The notes below the pieces were generated by a model. That model saw only the letters and a list, made by a program, of their open reading frames with translations. It was not told the DNA's origin and searched no databases. DNA of 57,285 nt, from positions 285,105-342,389 of the forward strand of contig NZ_FNOG01000002.1 of the NCBI RefSeq assembly GCF_900106525.1, given 5' to 3'. Below are positions 25,432-35,419 of this stretch, one piece after another; position 1 is the stretch's first letter; each line of letters begins with the position of its first letter. Origin of the DNA: Lysobacter enzymogenes. GTDB taxonomy: Bacteria > Pseudomonadota > Gammaproteobacteria > Xanthomonadales > Xanthomonadaceae. Both the position numbers and the translations under genes were made by a program.

Positions 25432-26100
25432 CTACTCGGTGACGCCGACCGACAATCCGACGACTTTTCCTTCGCGCAAGTAGTAGCGATAAATCATGCC
25501 GTCGTCCCGCCCACGCGTGAGGAATTCGATTTCCTCGACTCGCTGTCCCAGCAGCCGCATCGGGCCGCGACGCAGCCAGTGCCGGCTTTTCGCCGCCTTG
25601 ACCGCAGCGTCGGCGGGGCTGCCCAGCGTCACGCCGAACAACTCCACTGCGGCCAGCGATTCGGTCCTCCCGGCCACCGCGCGCGGCGGGCCGAAGGACA
25701 GCACCAGCATTTCATCGATGATGCGATAGAACGGCGCCGCATCCATGTCGCTGGCCAACCGCAGCCAGCGATCCGACCCGGCGTCGCGGTACCAGCGGTA
25801 CTGCATGCCGTTTTCCACCGAGACCCAGCCTGGGCCGTAAGCGCGTACCAGTTCGCTTTGATCGTAAACCGTGGAGCCGGAGTCGCTCTTGGTCGCTCTC
25901 TTGCTTTGGTCATAGACCCTGGCGACGAAGTCGCCCTTGGCGAAGCTCTCGGCCACATACTGCCGCTGTCGCGCCACGGCCGCGCCGGCCACGCAGCACA
26001 TCAAGGCCAGCGCCCACAGAGCATCGCGCGCGAACTTGCGCCAGGCGCGTTCGCGCAGGAAGGAAGGTCCGACGATCGATTCGTTGCGCTGCGCGTCCAT
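25432..26100 (-). CDS. membrane-anchored or exported protein of unknown function
   Basis: A 222-residue protein with one hydrophobic segment (ALWALALMCCVAGAAVA) after about 27 basic N-terminal residues, so it is either anchored or exported. The rest is a soluble domain with no recognised family: GKV-type loops, WYRDAGSDRWLRLASDMD and FYRIIDEMLVLSFGP. The start at MDAQRNES is chosen because the extra upstream codons are Arg/Ser-rich and unlike protein. Its own start lies 139 bp beyond the stop of the DPP4-like gene on the same strand, so the two could share a transcript. Confidence 0.65.
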   Translation of the reverse strand: MDAQRNESIVGPSFLRERAWRKFARDALWALALMCCVAGAAVARQRQYVAESFAKGDFVARVYDQSKRATKSDSGSTVYDQSELVRAYGPGWVSVENGMQYRWYRDAGSDRWLRLASDMDAAPFYRIIDEMLVLSFGPPRAVAGRTESLAAVELFGVTLGSPADAAVKAAKSRHWLRRGPMRLLGQRVEEIEFLTRGRDDGMIYRYYLREGKVVGLSVGVTE

Positions 26101-26239
26101 CCGTTGTTCCGGTTCGTCCTTGATGGGGCCGCCGCTGCCGATACGGCAGCGGCAGTATCGCGCAAGCAGGCGATGCCAGGAACGGCTCGCCGGCGACGCA
26201 CCCGGACACCTGCCCGGATGCGACGCCGGCGCCCGCACA

Positions 26240-28690
26240 TCAGAACGCCTGCCCGGTCGGCTTGCCCGGTGGCGGCGCCAGCTTGTACCCCGCCGGCGGC
26301 TTGTGCCCGCCCAGATGCTCGACGAAGTAATCCCACATCCGCCTCGTGTAATACGCGTCGTTGCGGAACAGCTCGTGGTTCTGGTTCGGCAGGTACAGCA
26401 GGTCGAAGTCCTTGTTGGCTCGGATCAGCGCCGCGGAGAACTGCAGGGTCACCGCCGGCAGCGCGTTCTCGTCGAGATCGCCGATCACCAGCATCAGCTT
26501 GCCCTGCAGCTTGTCGGCCAGCGCCGCGTTGTCGAGCGGACGATAGTTGTTCGGCACCGCGCCGGGCGTAGGCTGGACGCGGCGGCCGTCGCCGTAGTCC
26601 GGCGGCCCGGCGAGCAGCCGTTCCAGGCCGTTGACACCGCCGCCGTACATGCCCTGGTAGTTGTGCGGGCCGGCCGAGGACACCGCGACCTTGTAGACAT
26701 CCGGCCGGTGCAGCATCGCCCGGGTGGAGACGTAGCCGCCGAAGGAATGGCCGTAGACGCCGACGCGGCCGAGGTCGATGCCGGGAAAACGCTGCGCGAG
26801 TTGCTCGATCGCCGCGACATGGTCGTCGATCTGCGGATCGGCGAAGTCGCCGAAGCTGACGTCGTGGAACGCCTGCGAGCGGCCCGGCGTGCCGCGCGCG
26901 TCGATGGTGATCACCACGAAGCCCAGCCGCGCCAGAGCCGAGCGCGAGATCGGATTGGTGGTGGCCGCGGCGTCGACGAAGTCGACCGGCGCGTTGTTGA
27001 TCTGCGGCCCCCCGTAGAACGCGTCGATCACCGGGTACTGCTTGGGCTTGGCCTTGTCCTTGGCGTAGTCCGGCGGGAAATAGGCCGTGGCCCAGATCTC
27101 GCTGCGGCCGTCCGCGGCGGTGAACTTGAGCCGCTGCGGCGGCACCCAGCCGGCGGCGCGCACCGCGCTGTCGTCGGCGCGTTCGAGCTCCATCGCCACC
27201 GCGCCGTCGCGGGTGGAGCGCAGCACCGTGCGCGGCGCGGCGTCGAGGGTGGAATAGCTGTCGACCACATAAGCGCTGTCGGGCGAGAGCGGAGCGTTCG
27301 GCGGGCCGCCGAGGATCGCGCTGGCGCCGGTCTCGATGGCGTGGTCGGCCGCTTCCGGCGTCAGCAAGGTCGGCTCGCCGCCGTCGAGCGACACCCGGTA
27401 CAGCCGGCGCTGATACGGATCGCCGGGCTCGCGTCCGCCGGCGGTGAACAACAGCTCCCCGCGTTTTTCGTCGACGCCGACGACGTCGCGCACCAGCCAC
27501 GGCCCCGAGGTGATGCGGCGGACCAGGCGTCCGTCGTCCAGACCGTAAAGATAGAGATGGCCCCAACCGTCGCGCTCGGAGAACCACACGATCTGCTTGC
27601 GCGCGCCGAGCACCGCTACCGCCGGGCGGCTGTAGAGGAAATCGTTGAGCTGGATGCGGGTGTCGGAGCGTTCTTCCAGCAGCGCGCGGGTGTTGCCGCT
27701 GTCGAGGTCGATCTCGGTCAGCTGCATCCGCGCCGGGCGGTCGTAGCGCGCGATCGGCGCGTACACGCGGCGGCCGTCGGCCGACCAGCCCAGCACATCG
27801 GATTCGATCGCGTGGTTCCAACCGGCCGGGATCGCGATGCGGCGCACCTTGGCGGCCGCGACATCGATGGAGTACCACTCGTCGCGCGCGGCATCCGCCT
27901 CGCCCAGCAAGCCCAGGCGAATGTCGTAGACCTTGGGCCGCCAGCCGTCGTCCGGCGCCATCGCCACCATCGGATAGGGTTTGACCTTGCGCTCGTCGTA
28001 GCGGGTGCCGAACACGCGCTTGCCGTCGGGCGACCAGCTCACCGTCATCGGCGGGGTCTTCCATTTGCCCTGCTGCCGCGGCACCGCGTGCAGGGCGAAA
28101 TCCGGCAGCACGCCATAGCCGTAATGCGCTTCGCCGTCGCGGGTGAGCTGGCGTTCGCCGCCGCTGCGCAGGTCGCGCAGCCACAGGTTGTGCTCGCGCA
28201 CCAGCAAGGCGCGCTCGCCGTCGGGCGACGGCAGCCACAGCGGATCGGCCGCGGCCACAGTGGAAGTTTTGCAGTTGTACGCCGACAGATCGCACGACCA
28301 CGTCGTCGCGCCGGCGACGAAGCGCGCGTGCAGCGCGCCGTTTTCGATCCGCACGGACACCGGCGCCAAGGCGGCGTCGGTCGCAGGCGCGTTCGTAGCG
28401 GCGGCCAACGCCGCGCGCAGACGCGCCGGATCGAACAACGGCTCGCGGCTGCGCTTGGCCGGATCGATCAACACATACTCGGCGCCGGCCGCGCCATCGC
28501 GGCGATACCAGAAGCGGCCGTCGGCGAGCCAGTTCGGGTCGACCGTGGCGTTGCGCACTTTGCCCTTGAGGTTGTAGTCCAGCACTTTCTCGGCGCGGGC
28601 GTAATCGTCCGCGCCGGGGCCGGCGGCCGGCGCGTGCAACGGCGCGCAGGCCAACAGCGATGCGGCGAACAGCGGAATCGTCGGTCTCAC
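26240..28690 (-). CDS. secreted S9 family dipeptidyl peptidase IV-like protease
   Basis: An 816-residue exported serine peptidase of the prolyl oligopeptidase clan. A signal peptide (RPTIPLFAASLLACAPLHAPAA) precedes an N-terminal beta-propeller and a C-terminal alpha/beta hydrolase domain. The triad is visible: Ser649 in GHSFGG, Asp740 in GDLDEN and His772 in NQNHE. The S9B branch removes X-Pro or X-Ala dipeptides from N-termini; the exact preference here is inferred. The start is GTG, preceded by a purine-rich GGAAGGGGGA. It belongs to the set of exported peptidases in this window. Confidence 0.92.
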   Translation of the reverse strand: MRPTIPLFAASLLACAPLHAPAAGPGADDYARAEKVLDYNLKGKVRNATVDPNWLADGRFWYRRDGAAGAEYVLIDPAKRSREPLFDPARLRAALAAATNAPATDAALAPVSVRIENGALHARFVAGATTWSCDLSAYNCKTSTVAAADPLWLPSPDGERALLVREHNLWLRDLRSGGERQLTRDGEAHYGYGVLPDFALHAVPRQQGKWKTPPMTVSWSPDGKRVFGTRYDERKVKPYPMVAMAPDDGWRPKVYDIRLGLLGEADAARDEWYSIDVAAAKVRRIAIPAGWNHAIESDVLGWSADGRRVYAPIARYDRPARMQLTEIDLDSGNTRALLEERSDTRIQLNDFLYSRPAVAVLGARKQIVWFSERDGWGHLYLYGLDDGRLVRRITSGPWLVRDVVGVDEKRGELLFTAGGREPGDPYQRRLYRVSLDGGEPTLLTPEAADHAIETGASAILGGPPNAPLSPDSAYVVDSYSTLDAAPRTVLRSTRDGAVAMELERADDSAVRAAGWVPPQRLKFTAADGRSEIWATAYFPPDYAKDKAKPKQYPVIDAFYGGPQINNAPVDFVDAAATTNPISRSALARLGFVVITIDARGTPGRSQAFHDVSFGDFADPQIDDHVAAIEQLAQRFPGIDLGRVGVYGHSFGGYVSTRAMLHRPDVYKVAVSSAGPHNYQGMYGGGVNGLERLLAGPPDYGDGRRVQPTPGAVPNNYRPLDNAALADKLQGKLMLVIGDLDENALPAVTLQFSAALIRANKDFDLLYLPNQNHELFRNDAYYTRRMWDYFVEHLGGHKPPAGYKLAPPPGKPTGQAF

Positions 28691-28817
28691 AGCGTCCCCC
28701 TTCCTGGTCTGTGGAAGGGCGACCTTGGCATATCCGCCGGGGCGGCGCTTTGCGCGCGAGGGTGGCGGCGTGATGCGGCGCAGCGAGCGCGCGCAGATGT
28801 GTTTTTTTGTGGGCGCT

Positions 28818-28908
28818 TTTGTTGGAGGGATTTCAGTCCCGATGCTGTTGTGCCCGCTCGCGGCGATCTGAGCCGAAAGCGTCGGGACTGAAGTCCCTCC
28901 TACAAAAG
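28818..28908. repeat. inverted pair of family-B repeats
   Basis: A TTGGAGGGATTTCAGTCCCG-type arm at about 28820-28848 faces an inverted copy at 28874-28908. The inner stems carry CAGTCCC/GGGACTG, a variant of the usual CAGGCCC or CAGCCCC, changed on both sides. Confidence 0.8.
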
Positions 28909-28918
28909 CAAAAGCGGG

Positions 28919-29743
28919 TCAGTCGCGCGGGCCGGCGAAAGCCTCGAGCATGCGCAGCTCTTCGTCGTCGAAGCCGGCCTCGCTGCGCGCCGGGAAATTG
29001 AACGGCCCGTACAACACCGCGCGGGCGTACTCGGCCAGCAGCTCGCGGAAGCGCGGATGCGGATCGACGCCGGCGCGCTCGCAATACCAGCGGAACCAGC
29101 GCGAGCCGGCGGCGACGTGGCCGACTTCCTCGCGCAGGATGGTTTCCAGGATCGCGACGGTGGCGGTGTCGCCGATCGAGCGCAGCTTGACGATCATGCC
29201 CGGGGTCACGTCGAGCCCGCGCGCTTCCAGCACCCGCGGCACCAGCGCCATGCGCGCCAGGCCGTCATGGGCGGTCTTCTCGGCCATTTCCCACAGGCCG
29301 TTGTGGGCATCGAAATCGCCGTAGTCGTAACCCAGCGCCTGCAGGCGGCCGCGCAGCAGCTGGAAATGGCGCGCCTCGTCGTTGGCCACGCCGACCCAGT
29401 CGGCATAGAACTGCGCCGGCAGGCCGCGGAAGCGGTAGACCGCGTCCCAGCCCAGGTCGATGGCGTTGAACTCGATGTGGGCGATGGCGTGGACGAAGGC
29501 GGCGCGGCCTTCTGCGGTGCCGAAGCCGCGCTTGGGCAGTTCGCGCGGATGCACCAATGCCGGCTTGGTCGGCCGGCCGGGCATGCGGATCGGCTCGGGC
29601 GCCGGCGCATCGGCTGGCGTCGCCAGTTCGCCGCGCGCGAACGCCTGCGCGCAGGCGAAGGTCAGTTCGACCTTGGCCTGCGGCGTGGCGGCGTCGAGGC
29701 AGGCACGGGCGGCGTCGAACAGGGTGGCTGGGGTGGCGATCAT
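28919..29743 (-). CDS. DUF455 ferritin-like protein
   Basis: A 274-residue protein of the DUF455 family, a ferritin-like four-helix fold expected to hold a di-iron centre. Candidate metal ligands are in HAIAHIEFNAIDLGWD, GVANDEARHFQLL and LREEVGHVAAGSRWF, giving the repeated E..H pattern of ferritin-like enzymes. The fold resembles MiaE-type hydroxylases, but the substrate is unknown. No signal peptide, so it is cytoplasmic. It stands alone between repeat elements. Confidence 0.85.
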   Translation of the reverse strand: MIATPATLFDAARACLDAATPQAKVELTFACAQAFARGELATPADAPAPEPIRMPGRPTKPALVHPRELPKRGFGTAEGRAAFVHAIAHIEFNAIDLGWDAVYRFRGLPAQFYADWVGVANDEARHFQLLRGRLQALGYDYGDFDAHNGLWEMAEKTAHDGLARMALVPRVLEARGLDVTPGMIVKLRSIGDTATVAILETILREEVGHVAAGSRWFRWYCERAGVDPHPRFRELLAEYARAVLYGPFNFPARSEAGFDDEELRMLEAFAGPRD

Positions 29744-29811
29744 GCGGGCAGCGGCGGGCTTGGGCGGAGGGCGACGACGCGGGCTCGCGAGATCGCCTCG
29801 CTCGCTTCATC

Positions 29812-29936
29812 CCCCGTCATTCCGGCGAAAGCCGGAATCCATTTTGATTTTGCTTGTGCGCTTGCGCTTGCGCTTGGCGACAGCAACAGCAACAGCAAGA
29901 TCAAAATGGATTCCGGCTTTCGCCGGAATGACGGGG
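29812..29936. repeat. long inverted repeat with nested hairpins (family C)
   Basis: Arms of 43 bp at 29812-29854 and 29894-29936 match with one mismatch. Each arm holds its own hairpin ATTCCGGC-GAAA-GCCGGAAT. The 39-bp loop is made of short repeats (GCGCTT three times, then GCAACA). ATTCCGGCGAAAGCCGGAAT elements are widespread in proteobacterial genomes. This pair lies in the gap between purF and the DUF455 gene. Confidence 0.95.
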
Positions 29937-30026
29937 TTGGGGGGTATCCGAAGCCCGGGATCTAGCGCGGATACGGCGGATGTGGCGGACGCGGCGGCGT
30001 AAGCCGAGACGAAAGCCGCGCCGCGC

Positions 30027-31496
30027 TCACGAAGCGCGGCGGGTCTTCTTGGCGTCGTCCGAGCGCATCTGCTGGATACGTTCGAAATAGCCCGGCTCCA
30101 CGCCGGTCACGTATTCGCCGTTGAAGCAGGACGAATCGAAATGGTCGATGCGGTGCTTGGGCCCGGACACCGCCTGCTCCAGCGCGTCCAGATCCTGGTA
30201 GATCAGCCAGTCGCAGCCCAGCAGTTCCTGCACCTGATCGTCGGTGCGGCCGTGCGCGACCAGTTCCTCGGCCGAGGGCATGTCGATGCCGTAGATGTTC
30301 GGATGCCGCACCGCCGGCGCCGCCGAAGCGAGATAAACCTTGCGCGCGCCGGCGTCGCGCGCCATCTGCACGATCTGGCGCGAGGTGGTGCCGCGCACGA
30401 TCGAGTCGTCCACCAGCAGCACCACGCGGTTGCGGAACTCCAGCGGAATCGGGTTGAGCTTGCGCCGTACCGATTTGGCCCGCTCGCCCTGCCCCGGCAT
30501 GATGAAGGTGCGGCCGACGTAGCGGTTCTTGATGAAGCCTTCGCGGTACTTCACGCCCAGGGTGTTGGCGATTTCCAGGGCCGAGTCGCGCGAGGTGTCG
30601 GGAATCGGGATGACCACGTCGATGTCGTGGTCCGGACGCAGGCGCAGGATCTTCTCGCCCAGGGTCTGGCCCATGCGCATGCGCGCCTTGTGCACCGAGA
30701 CGTCGTCCATCATCGAGTCGGGACGGGCGAAGTAGACGTATTCGAAGATGCACGGGGTGTGCGTGCGCACTTCCGCGCACTGCTTGGTGAACAGCTCGCC
30801 GCGCGCGGTGACCACGATGCCCTCGCCCGGGCGCACGTCGCGCACGCGCTCGAAGCCGAGCAGGTCCAGCGCCACCGATTCGGAGGCGATGGCGTATTCG
30901 TCCTGGCCGCCGCTGCGGCGCTTGCCCAGCACCAGCGGGCGGATGCCATGCGGGTCGCGGAACGCGACCAGGCCCAGGCCGAGCACGGTGGCGACCACTG
31001 CGTAGCCGCCGATGCAGCGGCGGTGCACGCCCTCGATCGCAGCGAACGCAGCCTCCGGGGTCAGCGCGCGCTGGCGGTCGAGCTCGTGCGCGAACACGTT
31101 GAGCAGCACTTCCGAGTCGGACTCGGTGTTGACGTTGCGGCGATCCTGCTCGAACACCTCGCGGCGCAAGGTGTCGGTGTTGATCAGGTTGCCGTTGTGG
31201 GCCAGCGCGATGCCGAACGGCGAGTTGACGTAGAACGGCTGGGCCTCGTCGGAGCCTTCGCTGCCGGCGGTGGGATAGCGGCAGTGGCCGATGCCGACGC
31301 GGCCTTCGAGCAGGCGCATGGAGGCCTCGTCGAACACGTCGCTGACCAGGCCGTTGCCCTTGTGCACGCGCAGGCGCGCGCCGTCGGCGGTGGCGATGCC
31401 GGCCGCGTCCTGGCCGCGATGCTGCAGCACCGTGAGTCCGTCGTAGAGCTGAGCGGCGACATCCGTGTTGCCGACGATTCCGAGAATGCCGCACAT
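30027..31496 (-). CDS. purF: amidophosphoribosyltransferase
   Basis: A 489-residue enzyme that makes phosphoribosylamine from PRPP and glutamine, the first committed step of purine synthesis. The N-terminus MCGILGIVG gives the catalytic Cys after removal of Met. The glutaminase domain shows IGHCRYPT and ALAHNGNL; the transferase domain has the PRPP loop [16 protein letters not shown]. No Fe-S ligand pattern or cleaved propeptide is evident, as in E. coli PurF. It lies downstream of cvpA on the same strand, the order cvpA-purF known from E. coli. The 299-bp gap before it holds no recognisable PurR site. Confidence 0.96.
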   Translation of the reverse strand: MCGILGIVGNTDVAAQLYDGLTVLQHRGQDAAGIATADGARLRVHKGNGLVSDVFDEASMRLLEGRVGIGHCRYPTAGSEGSDEAQPFYVNSPFGIALAHNGNLINTDTLRREVFEQDRRNVNTESDSEVLLNVFAHELDRQRALTPEAAFAAIEGVHRRCIGGYAVVATVLGLGLVAFRDPHGIRPLVLGKRRSGGQDEYAIASESVALDLLGFERVRDVRPGEGIVVTARGELFTKQCAEVRTHTPCIFEYVYFARPDSMMDDVSVHKARMRMGQTLGEKILRLRPDHDIDVVIPIPDTSRDSALEIANTLGVKYREGFIKNRYVGRTFIMPGQGERAKSVRRKLNPIPLEFRNRVVLLVDDSIVRGTTSRQIVQMARDAGARKVYLASAAPAVRHPNIYGIDMPSAEELVAHGRTDDQVQELLGCDWLIYQDLDALEQAVSGPKHRIDHFDSSCFNGEYVTGVEPGYFERIQQMRSDDAKKTRRAS

Positions 31497-31795
31497 AGCG
31501 CTGGTCCTGCCTGTCGTGTCGCGTGGGGACGCGTGATGAGTCGTGAAGCCGCCGTGGTGGGCCGCGGCGCCGGGCGGGTCGCGGCCGGGGCTGCGATCCG
31601 CAGGCCGGCCGAAACGACGATCGCGGCGCGCGACCGGGCGCGCGTCGCGGCGGCGATTATCGCCCGAGGCGGCCGCCAATGCAGTGATGGCGGCGAACGC
31701 GGACGCGAAACAGCGGGTTAGGTATGCCCGCACATGGCGGCGCGGGCGCGGGTTTGCAAGCCGCCGCGCGCGCCGCCGGGGCGCGCGCCGGCGTC

Positions 31796-32686
31796 TCAGC
31801 GCACGTAGGCGTCGTCGTTGTTGGCGTCGACCGGGCGGCCATCGTCGCGGATCCGGCCGGCTTCGGCGCCGCGCGGCGCGCGTGCGCCGTCGCCGTGACG
31901 GGCCGGCGGCGCCTGCTGCGGCAACAGATCGCGCATAGCGCCGGGGAGCAGATCGGTGAACCCGCCGACACCGCCGCCGCCGCCGCGCGAGCGCGACTGC
32001 GGTTCGGGCAAGGCCTCGGGCTGCACCTGGGCCGGGTCGCCGCCCATACCCTGCCCGCCGGACAACCCGCCCAGCGGATTGGGCAGGCCGCCGAAACCGC
32101 CGGTCAGGCCGCTGCCGGTCGACTTCATCTTGCCCTTGAGGTTCTTTTCGACCTGCCCGGCCTCGGCCTGCACGGTCTCCTGCAGCGAGCCGCCGCGGCC
32201 TTCCAGGTCGACCTTGCGCGCGATCGCGTCGGGCAGCGCGCTGCGCATGAGGTGGGCGCCCGGCATCAGCAGCTTGGCCACGCTCGACTCGCGCCAGGTG
32301 CGCTCGCGCGGCAGCGTGCTCATGGCCAGCACCACCAGCAGCGCGCAGGCGAAGATCAGCCCGCGCAGGGTGCCCAGGCCCAGGCCCATCAGCCGGTCCA
32401 TCTCCGACAGGCCGTAGGAGTGGGCGACGGTGCGGATCACCCAGCCCAGGATGCTCACGGTGAGCCAGATCGCGGCGAAGCACAGGGTGTAGCCGCCGAT
32501 GTAGGAACCCCAGCTCACGCCGCTGTCGCTGAGCCCGCGGGCGACTTCGCCGCCGAACAGGAACGCGCCCAGCCCGGCCAGCAGCCAGGCCCCCAGCGAT
32601 ACCGCCACGCCGATCAGGCCGCGCGCCATGCCCAACAGGGCCGACAGCGCCACGATCAGCAGCAAGCCCCAGTCCAGAGCCGTCAT
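31796..32686 (-). CDS. cvpA: CvpA family inner-membrane protein
   Basis: A 296-residue protein whose first about 160 residues are the CvpA domain: four membrane helices with [20 protein letters not shown] and [20 protein letters not shown]. CvpA was first found as needed for colicin V production and is linked to envelope stress. The remaining about 130 residues are a Gly/Pro/Gln-rich, probably disordered cytoplasmic tail that is longer than in E. coli CvpA. It sits between the SPOR gene and purF in the conserved order. Confidence 0.9.
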   Translation of the reverse strand: MTALDWGLLLIVALSALLGMARGLIGVAVSLGAWLLAGLGAFLFGGEVARGLSDSGVSWGSYIGGYTLCFAAIWLTVSILGWVIRTVAHSYGLSEMDRLMGLGLGTLRGLIFACALLVVLAMSTLPRERTWRESSVAKLLMPGAHLMRSALPDAIARKVDLEGRGGSLQETVQAEAGQVEKNLKGKMKSTGSGLTGGFGGLPNPLGGLSGGQGMGGDPAQVQPEALPEPQSRSRGGGGGVGGFTDLLPGAMRDLLPQQAPPARHGDGARAPRGAEAGRIRDDGRPVDANNDDAYVR

Positions 32687-32757
32687 TTCGCCTTACTCCC
32701 TAGCGTTTGCGGCCGCCGTCGCCTGGCAGCCGGTTGCGGTCGCGTCGCGCCCGTGGG

Positions 32758-33819
32758 TCACGGGTGCGGCTTGACCAGCGCGTCGCCGATGCCGAGCTTG
32801 GCCGCGACCTGGCCCTTGAGCTTGTCGGCGTCGGCGCGATTGACCACCGGACCGATGCGCACGCGGTTGAGCGTGCCCTTGTCGGTGCGGACCTGTTCGA
32901 CGAATGCGCTGAAACCGGCCGCGCGGGCGCGGTCGCGCAGTTTGTTGGCTTCCTCGGCGTTGCCGAAGGCGCCGAGCTGGACCGCGAAGCCGGTGCCGGC
33001 GGCGGCGGGCTTGGCCGGTTCGGGCTTGGCGGGAGCGGGTTTGGCAGGCTCGGGCTTGGCTGCGGCGACCGGCTTGGTTTCGGCCGGCTTGGCGGTGGGC
33101 TTGGTTTCGGCCGGCTTGGTTTCAGCCGGCTTGGCCGCGACCGGTTTGGCTGGTTCGGGCTTCGCGGGCTTGGGGAGCTCCGGCGGGAGCGCCGCGGGCT
33201 TGGTTGGCTTGGCCGGCGCAGGCGCCGGGCCCGAGGCCAGGTCGGCGGCGTTGAGCACGACCACCTTGGCGTTGATGTCGTTGCGCACCTTGGTCGAATT
33301 CAGGCGCGCGGCTTCGGCGTCGGCCTGGGTCGCGAACGGGCCGATGCGCACGCGGTAGACGGTGCGGCCGTTGGCGCCGGCCGCGGTTTCCTGATAGCCC
33401 GGCAGGCGCGCGCCCTGCAGCGCGGCGATGACCCGGTCGGCGTCGCCGGCGCTGGCGTAGCTGCCGAAGCTCACCGCGTAATCGCCGCCGGCGGTGGCGG
33501 CCGGCTGCATGCCCTGGCGGCCGGCGGCGGTGTCCACCGTCGGCAGGGTCTGGCCGTTGCCGGCCGGCGCGGCGCCGTTGGGCTCGGGCTGCGGACGTTC
33601 CATGCCGACCATGCCGCTCGAAGGCGCATCGCCCGGGGTCACCAGGGGCAGCTCGCGGGTTTCGGTCTGACCGCCCTGCGGCTGGTCGGGCAGGGTCAGC
33701 GGCACATCGGAGGCGCCGCTTTCGGGCGCCGGGCCCTTGATCAGCATGGGCAGGAAGATCACCGCCAGTGCGATCAACACCAACGCACCGATCAATCGCT
33801 GTTTCAGGGCAGGTTCCAT
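32758..33819 (-). CDS. membrane-anchored protein with two SPOR domains (DedD-like)
   Basis: A 353-residue protein with a short cytoplasmic start, one membrane helix (LIGALVLIALAVIFLPMLI), a linker, a first SPOR domain at about residues 113-188 (YAVSFGSYASAGDADRV), a Pro/Lys/Ala-rich linker of repeated AKPAETKP units, and a second SPOR domain at about 280-350 (FAVQLGAFGNAEEANKL). SPOR domains bind denuded glycan strands at the division septum. The gene order next to folC and cvpA is that of dedD in E. coli. Two SPOR domains instead of one are unusual for DedD. Confidence 0.88.
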   Translation of the reverse strand: MEPALKQRLIGALVLIALAVIFLPMLIKGPAPESGASDVPLTLPDQPQGGQTETRELPLVTPGDAPSSGMVGMERPQPEPNGAAPAGNGQTLPTVDTAAGRQGMQPAATAGGDYAVSFGSYASAGDADRVIAALQGARLPGYQETAAGANGRTVYRVRIGPFATQADAEAARLNSTKVRNDINAKVVVLNAADLASGPAPAPAKPTKPAALPPELPKPAKPEPAKPVAAKPAETKPAETKPTAKPAETKPVAAAKPEPAKPAPAKPEPAKPAAAGTGFAVQLGAFGNAEEANKLRDRARAAGFSAFVEQVRTDKGTLNRVRIGPVVNRADADKLKGQVAAKLGIGDALVKPHP

Positions 33820-33971
33820 CGCTACTCAGTCGCTCGCTGGCCGGGGTGCCGTGCGAATTATACCTCCGGCCGGCACCCCGGCCGGGGACCGGCGGCGCGG
33901 TCCGGTTAGGCGTTCAGAAAAACGCGCTGCGCATCGGGTGCGTTTGCGGGATGAAAACAGGCCGCTGATGT

Positions 33972-34058
33972 GGGTGGGAGAGCCTTCAGGCCCGATGCTT
34001 TCCTGCCCGATCGCCTCGACCTGACAGGAAAGCATCGGGCCTGAAGGCCCTCCCACAA
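33972..34058. repeat. inverted pair of family-B repeats
   Basis: Arms at 33972-34004 and 34023-34058 (AGCATCGGGCCTGAAGGCCC core) with a loop of only about 20 bp. They lie between folC and the SPOR gene, in the middle of the otherwise conserved gene cluster, in a 278-bp gap with nothing else visible. Confidence 0.85.
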
Positions 34059-34097
34059 GCGCATCGCGCTTTCGCGGCTGAAAGGCCGGCGACGGGC

Positions 34098-35363
34098 TTA
34101 CTCGTCGGCGAGCGCCTGCAAGGCCTCGGCCGCGGTATGGAACGAGCCGAACACCAGAATGCGTTCGCCCTCGCCCGCCGCCGCGCGCGCCGCGGCCAGA
34201 GCCTCGGCGACGCTGGCGTGGCGCTGCCCGGCTGCGGCGGCGGTGTCGCTCAAGCGCTGCGCGAACGCGTCCACCGTCACCCCGCGCGGGCCGCTCAGGC
34301 CGGCCAGATGCCAGGCGTCGATGCGCTCGCCCAGGGCCGCGACCACGCCGGCCGCGTCCTTGTCGCCGAGCGCGGCGAACACCGCACGGGTCGGCCGCGG
34401 CGGCTGCGCGTCGAGCCATGCGGCCAGTTCGCGCGCGGCCTGCGGGTTGTGGCCGACGTCGACCAGGATCTCGGCGCCGCCGCGTTCGAACCGCTGCAAG
34501 CGGCCGGCCACGCGCGCCTGCGTCACGCCCTTGGCCAGCGCCGCCTCGCTCGGCGCCGTCTCCAGCGCGCGCAGCGCGGCGATCGCCACCGCGGCGTTGC
34601 GCATCTGCACCGGCGCGGCCAGGGCCGGGCGCGGCAGTTCGGCCTCGTAACCGACCTCGCGCCAGCTCCAGCGCGCCGCGTCGTCCGCCGCCGGGGCGAA
34701 GAAGAAATCGCAGCCCGCGCGCACCGCCGAAGCGCCGATCAGATACGCATGGCGCAACACGCTCGACGGCGGATCGTCGTCGCCGAGCACCAGCGGCTTG
34801 AAGCCGCGGGCGATGCCGGCCTTCTCGAAGCCGATGCTCTCGCGGTCGTCGCCGAGGTAGTCCTGATGGTCGAGGTCGACCGTGGTGATCACCGCCACGT
34901 CGGCATCGACGAGGTTGGTCGCGTCCAGCCGCCCGCCCAGGCCCACTTCCAGGATCGCCAGATCCAGCCCGGCGCGCTCGAACAGCCACAGCGCGGCCAG
35001 GGTGCCGTATTCGAAATAGGTCAGCGCGGTCTCGCCGCGCGCGGCCTCGATGGCCTCGAACGCTTCGACGATGTCGGCATCGGCCGCATCCGCGCCGTCG
35101 ATGCGGATGCGCTCGTTGTAGGCCAACAGGTGCGGCGAGGTGTAGGCGCCGACCCGGCGCCCGTCGGCACGGGCGATGGCCTCGATGAAGGCGACCGTGG
35201 AGCCCTTGCCGTTGGTGCCGCCGACGGTGACCACCTCGCGGCCGGGGCAGGTCAAGCCCAGGCGCTGATGGACTTCGCGGATGCGCTCGAGCCCCATGTC
35301 GATGGACTTGGGGTGGATGCGTTCGATGTAGGAGAGCCAGTCGGCGAGGGAGCGGGTTTGCAT
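34098..35363 (-). CDS. folC: dihydrofolate synthase / folylpolyglutamate synthase
   Basis: A 421-residue ATP-dependent ligase that adds glutamate to dihydropteroate and folates. The P-loop is GGTNGKGST at residues 48-56. Other Mur-ligase-like motifs are YTSPHLLAYNERI, LEVGLGGRLDATN, TTVDLDHQDYLG and VDVGHNPQAAREL. The length is normal. It heads the folC / SPOR / cvpA / purF row. The ATG at 35363 gives the usual N-terminus MQTRSLADWLSYIE. Confidence 0.95.
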   Translation of the reverse strand: MQTRSLADWLSYIERIHPKSIDMGLERIREVHQRLGLTCPGREVVTVGGTNGKGSTVAFIEAIARADGRRVGAYTSPHLLAYNERIRIDGADAADADIVEAFEAIEAARGETALTYFEYGTLAALWLFERAGLDLAILEVGLGGRLDATNLVDADVAVITTVDLDHQDYLGDDRESIGFEKAGIARGFKPLVLGDDDPPSSVLRHAYLIGASAVRAGCDFFFAPAADDAARWSWREVGYEAELPRPALAAPVQMRNAAVAIAALRALETAPSEAALAKGVTQARVAGRLQRFERGGAEILVDVGHNPQAARELAAWLDAQPPRPTRAVFAALGDKDAAGVVAALGERIDAWHLAGLSGPRGVTVDAFAQRLSDTAAAAGQRHASVAEALAAARAAAGEGERILVFGSFHTAAEALQALADE

Positions 35364-35419
35364 GCGGCTATTGTCGCCGATCTGGGCGCATCGGGCGACG
35401 CAAGCCGCCGCGGAACGCC

